Position numbers and translations under genes: made by a program. Below, in pieces: positions 54,440 to 62,645 of a DNA stretch of 64,000 nt. The notes under the pieces were generated by a model that saw nothing but the letters and a program-made list of their open reading frames with translations, searched no databases and was not told where the DNA came from. Location of the stretch: contig MSHE01000026.1 in NCBI GenBank assembly GCA_001941025.1, forward strand, positions 1 to 64,000. Reading direction: 5' to 3'. The DNA comes from Lachnospiraceae bacterium Zagget3 (GTDB lineage: Bacteria > Bacillota_A > Clostridia > Lachnospirales > Lachnospiraceae). Numbering within the stretch: position 1 is the stretch's first letter; each line of letters begins with the position of its first letter.

Positions 54440-55411
54440 ATGGATACGATTCAGGAGTATGTGACGCGCCTCGGAAATGAGACGGAAAAAATCATTGTGG
54501 GAAAGCGGAGGCAGATTGACCTGATCCTTATGGCGGTCCTTGCGGGCGGCCATGTTCTTTTAAACGATCTGCCCGGAAGCGGAAAGACGACACTGGTCCG
54601 CACTTTATCGATCGCGCTGGGGTGCGATTTTACGAGAATTCAATTCACCCCGGATCTCCTGCCTTCTGATATTGTCGGGATGACGGTTTTTAATCAGAAA
54701 ACCTCCGAGTTTGAATTGGTAAAAGGCCCGGTGCACACGAATATCCTTCTCGCGGATGAGATCAACCGCGCCATTCCCCGTACGCAGTCCGCGCTTCTGG
54801 AGGCGATGGAGGAAGGGCAGACCACGGTGGACGGTACTTCTCTTCCGCTTCCGCAGCCGTTTACGGTGCTTGCCACACAGAATCCGATCGAGCATGAGAG
54901 TACGTTTATGCTTCCCGCCGCGCAGATGGATCGTTTCTTTATTTGCCTGAGTCTCGGATTTCCGACGGCCGAAGAGGAATCACAGATCCTTTCCCATCTC
55001 GGAGACGGCACCCCGTATGACGAAATAGAACCGGTAACGGACCCCGAAACGCTGCTCGCGCTCCGGGAAAAAGCAAAGGAGGTCCTTGTGTCCGATCTTT
55101 GCCGGCAATATATGGTTTCCCTTGTTCAGAAGACGCGGTCCGATCCCTGGATCGTTCAGGGCGGCAGCCCCAGAGCCTCGCGCAGCCTCTACCAGGGAAG
55201 CAAGGTATGGGCAGCCATGCAGGGGCGGGATTATGTCATTCCCGAAGACATCGCCGCGATCTGGAACCCTGTCATGGGGCACCGTATCACCCTCTCGACC
55301 GAAGCGCGTTTCCAAAAGATGACATCATCGGACATTCTTGACCGAATTCTTGAAGAAACTCCCATTCCGCCGGAACAGGAAGATCTTTTTTATGGAACAG
55401 AAGCAAGATAG
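54440..55411 (+). CDS. MoxR family AAA ATPase
   Basis: A 323-residue AAA+ chaperone-like ATPase. Walker A is NDLPGSGKTTLVRTL (about 35-48), followed by PSDIVGMTVFNQKTSEFELVKGPVHTNILLADEINRAIPRTQSALLEAMEEGQ and TVLATQNPIEHESTFMLPAAQMDRF, a complete MoxR signature. It is followed by a DUF58 gene overlapping by 20 bases. MoxR/DUF58 pairs are thought to help assemble or activate partner proteins. Confidence 0.94.
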   Translation: MDTIQEYVTRLGNETEKIIVGKRRQIDLILMAVLAGGHVLLNDLPGSGKTTLVRTLSIALGCDFTRIQFTPDLLPSDIVGMTVFNQKTSEFELVKGPVHTNILLADEINRAIPRTQSALLEAMEEGQTTVDGTSLPLPQPFTVLATQNPIEHESTFMLPAAQMDRFFICLSLGFPTAEEESQILSHLGDGTPYDEIEPVTDPETLLALREKAKEVLVSDLCRQYMVSLVQKTRSDPWIVQGGSPRASRSLYQGSKVWAAMQGRDYVIPEDIAAIWNPVMGHRITLSTEARFQKMTSSDILDRILEETPIPPEQEDLFYGTEAR

Positions 55412-56804
55412 AACAAGTTTTTTCGCAAGTCTTCCCGGGCTGATCATACTTCTGATCGGCGCGGCGGCGGCTATCTATTGGCAGGCTGTGATCATCGGGG
55501 CTTTCCTGTTGTTGATCCTGCTGGTTTGTCTTGCCTCCCGTCTTTGGAGCCGCGTCGTGTTAAACCGGATCGAAGTGAAGATAGACGCACTGCAAAGCCG
55601 TTGTTATGTCGACGGGAATCTTGCGCCGAAAGTCACGGTTCACAATCACTTTTTTTTGCCGGTTGTCTGGCTTGACATGATTCTTCCGGCCGGCCTCCGT
55701 CCGAATCTTCGTTCCGAGGATTCGGATTTTAAAGAGCAGTTTGTATTCCCGGATTCCGAGACTCCCCAAACAGGGATCCGGCGAAGGCTGACATGGCTGT
55801 TGTGGCATCAGGAAGCGACCTGGGAAGAGCCGATCAGCGCCTGCAGACGAGGAGTCGTTCGCATGGAAGGCGTCTGGCTGCGGGCGGGGGACGGGTTTGG
55901 CCTGTCGATGCGCAAGAGGCTTTACCAGCTTGACGCTCCCGTCACGTTCTTGATCTATCCTCAGCTCGCCTCCATTCGGGTGCAGCCGTTTCTGAAAATT
56001 ACCCAGCAGTCCACGCCCGGCCGCAGCGGACAGACGGAAGATGTGACCCTCTTAAAAAGCAGCCGTCCTTATATGCCTGGGGATTCCGTAAAAAAAATCA
56101 ACTGGCGGCTTCTGGCACATGGCCTTCCCATGGAGATCAATATCTATGAAAAACTGACGCCGGGATGCGCCGCGTTTATCCTTCACCTGGAAACATTCCG
56201 TGCGGTGATCGACCATGCGGATACCGGCGAAGGCAACTGGCAGGAATATGTTCTGCTGGAACAGAAACTGGAAGGCATGATCAGCCTCATCGCCTCGGTT
56301 GTCCTGTCTTTGCGTGAACAGGGAGTTCCGTCTGCCCTCATTGTGCCCGGCTATGCCGACCGGGAGGCCGTTTTACGCCTTTCGGGAGGGGAAGATACGG
56401 ACTATTCGGAGGTGTTGGACGCGTTGGCATCCGTTGATTATCTGGCGCAAAATACCGTATTCCCGGATCAGGAGTTCTGGCAGATGATACCGCAGCTCGG
56501 AAATATTTATATCTGCTCTCTTTCCGACCGGGATGTGGGCTTCCCGGAGCTGGAAGAGGAACTCGGGCCCGGCCGTGTAACGCACCTTGTCTGGGAACGC
56601 AGGGAAACAGCCGAAGCCGGATCAGACAGGGAATCTGTCAATGCCGGTGCCTGTTTGTATGCGGAAGACATTTTGATTGAAAAAATGGATCTTGGCATCT
56701 ACAAAAAACAGCGGCGCGGCACTGCCCCGGTTCTTGTAGAAACGGGAAGCGGAGACAAAAAGGAAGAGCCTGCGGAAACCGCCGCTAAAGGAGGTGCGGC
56801 ATGA
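55392..56804 (+). CDS. DUF58 domain membrane protein
   Basis: A 470-residue protein with two N-terminal membrane helices (LPGLIILLIGAAAAIYWQAV, IIGAFLLLILLVCLAS). A beta-rich region follows, then the DUF58 core: RRGVVRMEGVWLRAGDGFGL near 155-175, TEDVTLLKSSRPYMPGDSVKKINWRLLAHG near 225, then a von Willebrand A-like C-terminal part. It overlaps moxR by 20 bases and the next gene by 4. ATG at 55392 has AGGAAG upstream. Confidence 0.88.
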   Translation: MEQKQDRTSFFASLPGLIILLIGAAAAIYWQAVIIGAFLLLILLVCLASRLWSRVVLNRIEVKIDALQSRCYVDGNLAPKVTVHNHFFLPVVWLDMILPAGLRPNLRSEDSDFKEQFVFPDSETPQTGIRRRLTWLLWHQEATWEEPISACRRGVVRMEGVWLRAGDGFGLSMRKRLYQLDAPVTFLIYPQLASIRVQPFLKITQQSTPGRSGQTEDVTLLKSSRPYMPGDSVKKINWRLLAHGLPMEINIYEKLTPGCAAFILHLETFRAVIDHADTGEGNWQEYVLLEQKLEGMISLIASVVLSLREQGVPSALIVPGYADREAVLRLSGGEDTDYSEVLDALASVDYLAQNTVFPDQEFWQMIPQLGNIYICSLSDRDVGFPELEEELGPGRVTHLVWERRETAEAGSDRESVNAGACLYAEDILIEKMDLGIYKKQRRGTAPVLVETGSGDKKEEPAETAAKGGAA

Positions 56805-58168
56805 GAGACGGGGCGGCTCGTTTTTGGGGCAGTATCGGCATGCTGGCCGGCGATGTGGCGGTGTGTGCCATGCTCTTAAGTATCTCTCTCTTTTTCGACA
56901 TAGAGATGAATATGCTGGTGATTCTGCCGTGGATCGTCTGCCTGATCATACAGTTCGCGGTTGGATTCGTGATGGTGCAAAGAGGATCTGCCGTGAGTCT
57001 GTTCGCGATCTTTCACATCGTAGTCGTTGTGGCTGAGATCGTACTCATTTGTCTGCTCGCCTCCCGGCTCGGTATGAATCCCAACTTAATCGCGCTTCTC
57101 GCCATCGCGGTTGCCGGCACCGGGATCCATGCGGTTGTCATCTCCCGGAGATCGCCGGCCGATAATCTCATCTCCATCTACAGTGACATTTTGATCGTTG
57201 CGCTCGCTCTTTATCTGCTGCTGTACAGTACGATCGGACCGGAATTAAGTATCGGACTGATCCTGTTCGCGGCCGCGGCGCTGGTGGTGACTCTGGTGGC
57301 GGTCGCGAGACTTCGCATGACGCAGGAAGGACATACGGTCTCCCGCGGTTCGGGTTTCGGCACGGCGGCCATAATCATTGGGATCATTGTGGTCTGTCTG
57401 CTTATTACCGGCGCGGTGGCCGGAATTGCTTCCGGGCAGGTACATGGTTTTTTGGACCTTCTCCTGGCGGCGGGAAGATTTGTTTGGAGGATATTAAGCG
57501 TCGCGTTTCAGGCTCTGGGACAAGCGCTGGAGGCGGTCGTTTTGTTTTTCAGCCGGTTGTTTTCTTCTGTGGGAATGGGGCTTGGACAAAACACCGAGTC
57601 CGCGACAGATACAGATACAGCGATAGACTTCGCCACAGGGCCGGTGACGATCAACTTCCCCACCTGGGGGTTTTCCCTGATCATGATTGCCGTGGCATGC
57701 GTTGTGATCATTATAATCTTAAGGTGCACACGCCATCGTCGATTCGCGAAGCGCGAAAAAAAATCATCGCCGACGATTCAGATCAGCAGAACCAATTACT
57801 TAAAAGAAGCAATCGCGGCATTTTTCAGAAAGCTGAGAGCGCGGATACAGTTTGAATTGCTGTATCGGCAATGCCGCGATACACCGCAGGGAATCTTTCT
57901 GTTTCTGCTGCGAAAATGCCGCCGGAGGAAGCTGAAACGCCGACGGGATGAAAGCCCCGGTGGATTTGTCCGGAGAATATGCGGGCTGAACCGGTGCGCT
58001 GACGGCACAGAGTCGCTTCTTGCTTTCGCGTCCATACTGGATGAGTCGTATTATGCGGGTCGGGAACACTCGTTTGAAAAAAGCGAATCGCAAAATTATG
58101 TGCAGGCAATCAACGCGTTTCTGGAAACGATAAAGAAAAACAAGAACACAAAGCAATCCACCGAATGA
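56801..58168 (+). CDS. Multi-helix membrane protein with DUF4129-like C-terminus
   Basis: A 455-residue protein. Its N-terminal 300 residues contain about 8-9 hydrophobic helices. The cytoplasmic C-terminal part (from about 320) is basic (KCRRRKLKRRRDESPGGFVRRICGLNRCADG). It ends with a helical segment resembling DUF4129 (ESLLAFASILDESYYAGREHSFEKSESQNYVQAINAFLETIK). In many MoxR/DUF58 operons this position holds a transglutaminase with such a tail; here no transglutaminase domain is visible. AAAGGAGGTG precedes the ATG, and it overlaps the DUF58 gene by 4 bases. Function unknown. Confidence 0.75.
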   Translation: MRDGAARFWGSIGMLAGDVAVCAMLLSISLFFDIEMNMLVILPWIVCLIIQFAVGFVMVQRGSAVSLFAIFHIVVVVAEIVLICLLASRLGMNPNLIALLAIAVAGTGIHAVVISRRSPADNLISIYSDILIVALALYLLLYSTIGPELSIGLILFAAAALVVTLVAVARLRMTQEGHTVSRGSGFGTAAIIIGIIVVCLLITGAVAGIASGQVHGFLDLLLAAGRFVWRILSVAFQALGQALEAVVLFFSRLFSSVGMGLGQNTESATDTDTAIDFATGPVTINFPTWGFSLIMIAVACVVIIIILRCTRHRRFAKREKKSSPTIQISRTNYLKEAIAAFFRKLRARIQFELLYRQCRDTPQGIFLFLLRKCRRRKLKRRRDESPGGFVRRICGLNRCADGTESLLAFASILDESYYAGREHSFEKSESQNYVQAINAFLETIKKNKNTKQSTE

Positions 58169-58216
58169 GACGGCAAGGCCGGGCACCGCGCAGGCGGCAG
58201 GACCGGGCGCCGCGTC

Positions 58217-58245
58217 TTGACAAACGGGAGTGGGTAATATATAGT
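58217..58245 (+). promoter_or_regulatory. tRNA-Ser promoter
   Basis: TTGACA (58217-58222), 17-base spacer, TATAGT (58240-58245), about 47 bases before the mature tRNA. Confidence 0.8.
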
Positions 58246-58292
58246 ATGGGATGCGCCGCAAGGCGCGTACAATCGCATAAAATCGACAATTC

Positions 58293-58380
58293 GGAGAAGT
58301 ACTCAAGTGGCTGAAGAGGCGCCCCTGCTAAGGGTGTAGGTCGTTTGCGCGGCGCGAGGGTTCAAATCCCTCCTTCTCCG
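58293..58380 (+). tRNA. tRNA-Ser (anticodon GCT)
   Basis: An 88-base class II tRNA with a long variable arm. Acceptor GGAGAAG/CTTCTCC, discriminator G, anticodon loop CTGCTAA in a CCC/GGG-closed stem, T loop TTCAAAT. Reads AGC and AGU. CCA is not encoded. Confidence 0.95.
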
Positions 58381-58388
58381 TTTCACCG

Positions 58389-58427
58389 AAAAAGGCGCTG
58401 TAAGCGGATTGCTTGCAGCGCCTTTTT
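58389..58427. terminator. Bidirectional terminator after tRNA-Ser and the MscS gene
   Basis: A 17-bp stem with one wobble pair, from AAAAAGGCGCTG to its complement, and a GGATT loop. A and T runs at the two ends let it work on both strands between convergent units. Confidence 0.9.
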
Positions 58428-58455
58428 ATATGCGGGTTTCGGACGGATCGTCCGG

Positions 58456-61400
58456 CTATTCTTCGTCGTTTTCACCGGCCATCTCATTCTGGCCCGTCTC
58501 TTCCCGGAACGCTTCCTTTTGTTCCTCCGCATATCCGCTGGCCAGCCATTTCTCGTAGGCCGAGGCCTGTTTTGGCACGGTGGGCTCGTTGATCACCACC
58601 TGCGGGAACGGGATGTTGATGTCGTACTGCGCAAAGAGCAGCCGCATCTCCCGGTTGAAATCGCGCTCCAGCTGGAAGCGGTCTTTCTCCTCACACTGCA
58701 TGGTGATCTTTAAATCCACGCTGTTGTCGGCCAGCTCCGTCACGCCGCGGTAGTACGGGCCATGGATGATGGCCGGCAGCCGCTCGGCGATCTTTGGCAG
58801 TTCTTTCGACAGAATGCTCTCCACATGCTCGAGAGACTCATTGTACTCGATGGAGTAGTTGACGGAGACAAAAGAGAGCTTCTTTGTCATATTCACTACA
58901 TTGCTGATATCCGAGTTGCGGATGATCTTCACATTTTGCAGGGAATCCTCCACTTTGGTCGTGCGGATCCCGATCTCCAGCACCGTGCCGCGCCAGTCGC
59001 CCACCATAATGATATCACCCACGCGGAAGTCTCCCTCGAAGATGACGAACAGCCCGGAGACGATGTCGGACACCAGACTCTGCGCGCCCAGACTGATCGC
59101 GAGAGCCAGAATACCGGCGGAGGCCAGGAGCGTCCATACATTGACGCCCAACAGCGTCAAGCAGTAGTAGATCATGCCGATGAGCGCAATATACCGGAGG
59201 AAGCTGCGGCACAGGCGGCAGACCGTCTCGCCGCGGGCATTTAAGATGGTGGACAAAAGCTGCAGAAGCCATCGGACAACCGCCACGACCGTCAGTGCCA
59301 CGCAGATAAACATGACGCACGCGGTGATGGCAAAGATGTTAAAGCCGCGATCCCATTCATTGCCCAGGATGTAGCTGAACAGCGCATTGTTTCGGAAGAT
59401 CTGATTCCGAAAGATCACGGCGATACAGATCGCGACCACCAGCACGATAAAGATCCAGCGCAGGACAACGACCGTCTTTTGCCATGCGGTCCGCTCGTCC
59501 CATTTAATATCGCGGCCCATCCAGCGGCTGACGGCGGATTCGGTTTGGATCGTCCTGCCTCCCGGCATCTCGGTTTGGAAGACGCGGTCGTCGAAAGGCC
59601 GCTCCTGTCCCGGTTCAAGGAAGTGGAGGTTCTTTTTCCGCTCAAAGATCAGCAGCAGGAAGACAATGACCAGGCAAACGAGCGAGATAATACCGGTCCA
59701 AAGGGTAAGCGGTCCGCGCTCGTTCATGAGCCCGCTTTGCGTCCCGGCCAGATAGATGTAGTAGTTTGTCGTCTCGGCAGAACTGACATAATATTTCTCA
59801 TCGTCAATGGTGAGATAATCGGTGTAGCCGTCCGCGAGCTCTTTTTCGGTCATCCCGTGGTCGTAGACGGAGTCCCCGACAAGGTAGCTGTTTATGGGGA
59901 GATAAGCAAAGGTGTCATCCGCCTTGTTGACCGCGAACGCAAAGCCGTCTGATCCGACTTTTACATCACTTAAGAGGGAAGCAATATTCGTGGAATCTTC
60001 CAGATTTTCCAACAGTGTCGGCCGGATGGTGATTTCCACGAGGCCGTTGATAAACCCGTTCTCGTCATGAAGCGGGACACCGATGTACTGCCACAGATGT
60101 CCGGAGATCTCATCGAATACCGGATCCTGGACCACATAATCGACACCGCCCTGCAGGAGCTTTAAGAAGTCGTAGGACTGGTCGTTCGGATCATCTACCA
60201 GCGCGTAGTTGGTATAGCCGGAAGTCGTTGCGACGAGGGAGCCCTCCGTCGCCTCAAAGACAAAGATATCCTGAATCTGCAGGACATCCGCCAGATTGGT
60301 TAAATCCGCGCGGTTGATCAGACTCGGGTCTTCGTCCAGCATGTAGCCGAGCACCTCACAGATCGGCAGATAGCGGTCGCCGTACTGTGCGGTCATGGAT
60401 TCTATGTCGTCGCTGGTGTTCTCCATGTTTTCCACGACATCCTGCACATGATCGTTGTTGGATACGGATTCGGAGGACAGGGCAAAGAGGGTCTGCATGT
60501 AGTAAGCAATGCCCAGAATGACCAAAAAGCCGACCAGGGTCAGGATCGCGGCCCGGCGGAGAATGATTCGGTTAACGCACAGACGGCGAAATTCCCGCAC
60601 GTCCTCCGGACGCACCCCCGCCCGGTCGTTTTCCCGCATGACAAAGATGCCATACAGGAGGATGACGAGCATCACGGCAATAAACGCGAACAGAATGGCA
60701 CCCACCGTGAGGTTGCGCGCGGTGGTCATGTCACTCTTCGGTACGGCCGCGATGTAATAAGTATTATCGATCAGCGCGACATCGCAGTACAGCTGCTCGT
60801 CGTCAATGGTCATCCAGGAGTAGACGCCGTTCTCCAGATTTTCCACCTGTACGCCTTCATAGAGAGCATCCGTTCCGATCAGTGCCTCATCCGGATACCA
60901 TTCAATGAGAAAGTCCAGCGCGGATACAGCAAAAATGTAGCCGGTCTGTCCCACTTCCAAGTCATCCAGAACGCTGGCGACCGAACCGTTGTCCTGGTTC
61001 AGTTCGTTCAACAGGCTTGGATTTTCCTCGATCACGATCATCTTGTCATCATCGATGCGGGCGGCATAGTAGCGTGTATCCCAGTTCTTGTCGGGCAAAT
61101 TAATCGCCACCGCCGCGGAGGGCTCATCGTCCGTAAAGACGGTACGCAGCGCGTTAAAACGGGAGGACGAAAAGTCCGCGTCGGTCGCGAGCGCCTGTGC
61201 CAGAACGGTACCGTCTTTGTCCACGAGAAGCACGTTGTCGACATTCGTCAGCCGCGCGTATTTGACCATTTGCATGTCCGTTATCGCGAAATCTCCCTCG
61301 TGATTTGCCATAAAGGCGATACTGCCTGCCAGTGCCTGATAAGTCGAGTCAAACGTATTGGTGTTTTCCTGCACCTCGGCAGTTGCCAGATTGAGGCTTT

Positions 61401-61569
61401 CGGGCAGGTCATCCAGCGCGGCCTGCATTTCCGTGGTATAGCTGTCCAGATAGCGCGTCGTTTGCATATGGGAAAGAAACCATACCATGAACGCGACGCA
61501 GGCGGCCACTACGACAAAGAGCAGAACGATTTTTATGGTCAGGGATCTGGATTGTTTTTTTTCTTCCAT
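58456..61569 (-). CDS. MscS-family channel with two extracytoplasmic Cache-like sensor regions
   Basis: A 1037-residue membrane protein. After a first helix (IVLLFVVVAACVAFMVWFL, about 14-32) comes an extracytoplasmic region of about 250 residues with Cache-like sequence (VDNVLLVDKDGTVLAQ, YYAARIDDDKMIVIEENPSLL, GQTGYIFAVSALDFLIEW, DNTYYIAAVP). A helix at about 283-306 and one at 336-360 frame a basic loop. A second outside region (365-620) repeats the theme (IQDIFVFEATEGSLVATTSG, VKVGSDGFAFAVNKADDTFAYLP, TNYYIYLAGTQ). After further helices (about 623-640, 693-717, 743-767, 788-806) comes the MscS pore and beta domain: LLASAGILALAISLGAQSLVSDIVSGLFVIFEGDFRVGDIIMVGDWRGTVLEIGIRTTKV. The ATG follows GGAGG. 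Second gene after a solute-binding lipoprotein. Confidence 0.85.
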   Translation of the reverse strand: MEEKKQSRSLTIKIVLLFVVVAACVAFMVWFLSHMQTTRYLDSYTTEMQAALDDLPESLNLATAEVQENTNTFDSTYQALAGSIAFMANHEGDFAITDMQMVKYARLTNVDNVLLVDKDGTVLAQALATDADFSSSRFNALRTVFTDDEPSAAVAINLPDKNWDTRYYAARIDDDKMIVIEENPSLLNELNQDNGSVASVLDDLEVGQTGYIFAVSALDFLIEWYPDEALIGTDALYEGVQVENLENGVYSWMTIDDEQLYCDVALIDNTYYIAAVPKSDMTTARNLTVGAILFAFIAVMLVILLYGIFVMRENDRAGVRPEDVREFRRLCVNRIILRRAAILTLVGFLVILGIAYYMQTLFALSSESVSNNDHVQDVVENMENTSDDIESMTAQYGDRYLPICEVLGYMLDEDPSLINRADLTNLADVLQIQDIFVFEATEGSLVATTSGYTNYALVDDPNDQSYDFLKLLQGGVDYVVQDPVFDEISGHLWQYIGVPLHDENGFINGLVEITIRPTLLENLEDSTNIASLLSDVKVGSDGFAFAVNKADDTFAYLPINSYLVGDSVYDHGMTEKELADGYTDYLTIDDEKYYVSSAETTNYYIYLAGTQSGLMNERGPLTLWTGIISLVCLVIVFLLLIFERKKNLHFLEPGQERPFDDRVFQTEMPGGRTIQTESAVSRWMGRDIKWDERTAWQKTVVVLRWIFIVLVVAICIAVIFRNQIFRNNALFSYILGNEWDRGFNIFAITACVMFICVALTVVAVVRWLLQLLSTILNARGETVCRLCRSFLRYIALIGMIYYCLTLLGVNVWTLLASAGILALAISLGAQSLVSDIVSGLFVIFEGDFRVGDIIMVGDWRGTVLEIGIRTTKVEDSLQNVKIIRNSDISNVVNMTKKLSFVSVNYSIEYNESLEHVESILSKELPKIAERLPAIIHGPYYRGVTELADNSVDLKITMQCEEKDRFQLERDFNREMRLLFAQYDINIPFPQVVINEPTVPKQASAYEKWLASGYAEEQKEAFREETGQNEMAGENDEE

Positions 61570-61579
61570 GTCGTCCCTC

Positions 61580-62449
61580 CTAATCCCATTTGTCGATCAA
61601 CGCGTCGATCGTACCGTCGTCGAGCATGTCCTGAATGGTTTCCGACACCGGCTCGGAGAGCGCGGAGTCTTTTTGTGTGGCGACGCCGTAGTCCTGAGAG
61701 GAAATTAAGAATTCCAGCTCATGGCGGTCGTCGGTCAGATACGTATAGAGGATGCTGCCGTCCGCGCACATCGCGTCGACCGTGCCTTCCTCCAGCGCAT
61801 CGGAGAGCTCCATGTAGGTCGGCAGTTCCAGAATGCGGAAGTTGTCAAACTGAATGTCGGTATTATCCTCGTTGGAGGAGAGGACTTCCCCGTCGGTAAA
61901 CCCGATTTCCGCGAGCTTCTCGACGAGCTGCGGCGCGGTATTCGCGTCCGCTACGGTGCCGAACGTGCAGCCCTTTAAGTCATTGATCGTGGTAAAAAGG
62001 GAACTGTTTTCCACCATAACGGTGGAAATATCCTTATAGTAAGAAGGGGAAAAATCAAAGTTCGCTTCCCGCGATTCGGTGATGGAGTAGCATGCGACCA
62101 GGCAGTCTACCTCGTCGTTCGCGAGCGTTTCTTTCCGGCTGGTCGGCGTAACGGTCGTCCATTCCACATTGCTGTAACCGAGGCGCGCGGCCATCTCCTC
62201 GGCGATGTCGATCTCCAGCCCGGAGTACCGTCCGGTGTCCTCGTTGAGATAGCCGAAACGATTGACATTGGCCCGCACACCGACGCGCAGCGTCTTGCTG
62301 CCGGTGGGCGTGGATGCGCTGCCGCCTGCGGAAGAGGTTTCCCCGCAACCGGCCAGACCCATCGACAGGGTCAAAATGACCAGCGCGGAAAGGGTGCATG
62401 TGACAACCCGGCGCCGGTTAAATTTTGTCGCCTTTTTGCCTGTGAACAT
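61580..62449 (-). CDS. Solute-binding lipoprotein, family 3 (amino-acid type)
   Basis: A 289-residue lipoprotein (lipobox SMGLAGC, then a Ser/Gly linker) with a family 3 periplasmic-binding fold. It reads LRVGVRANVNRFGYLNEDTGRYSGLEIDIAEEMAARLGYSNVEWTTVTPTSRKETLANDEVDCLVACYSITESREANFDFSPSYY. Such proteins usually bind polar amino acids for ABC importers. Here there is no importer: the next gene, 10 bases on, is the Cache-MscS channel. The start at 62449 has GAGG at 8 bases; a GTG at 62458 is too close to that site. It could present a ligand to the channel's sensor regions. Confidence 0.88.
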   Translation of the reverse strand: MFTGKKATKFNRRRVVTCTLSALVILTLSMGLAGCGETSSAGGSASTPTGSKTLRVGVRANVNRFGYLNEDTGRYSGLEIDIAEEMAARLGYSNVEWTTVTPTSRKETLANDEVDCLVACYSITESREANFDFSPSYYKDISTVMVENSSLFTTINDLKGCTFGTVADANTAPQLVEKLAEIGFTDGEVLSSNEDNTDIQFDNFRILELPTYMELSDALEEGTVDAMCADGSILYTYLTDDRHELEFLISSQDYGVATQKDSALSEPVSETIQDMLDDGTIDALIDKWD

Positions 62450-62490
62450 ATATGACACCTCAAGTCAGAAAATGTTCTGAGAGTATCTCT

Positions 62491-62519
62491 ATCTTACTAC
62501 TTACAGCAGGGTTTTTCAA
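62491..62519 (-). promoter_or_regulatory. Promoter of the binding-protein/channel operon
   Basis: Minus strand TTGAAA (62519-62514), 17-base spacer, TAAGAT (62496-62491), about 45 bases before the lipoprotein start. Confidence 0.65.
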
Positions 62520-62645
62520 GGGATGTTTCACGCCGGGAGCCGACCTGCGCAAGGCCCTTGTTTTCATAAAGTTTTGGTTGCGCATTTTCCCGCGATATGT
62601 CATGATTAAACAATAAAGAACTTATTAAAAAAGGAGAAGGAGACC

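Noticed and set aside
60448..61899. Plus-strand frame of 483 codons
   Set aside because: It is antisense to the Cache-MscS gene, with no recognisable domains or start signal.
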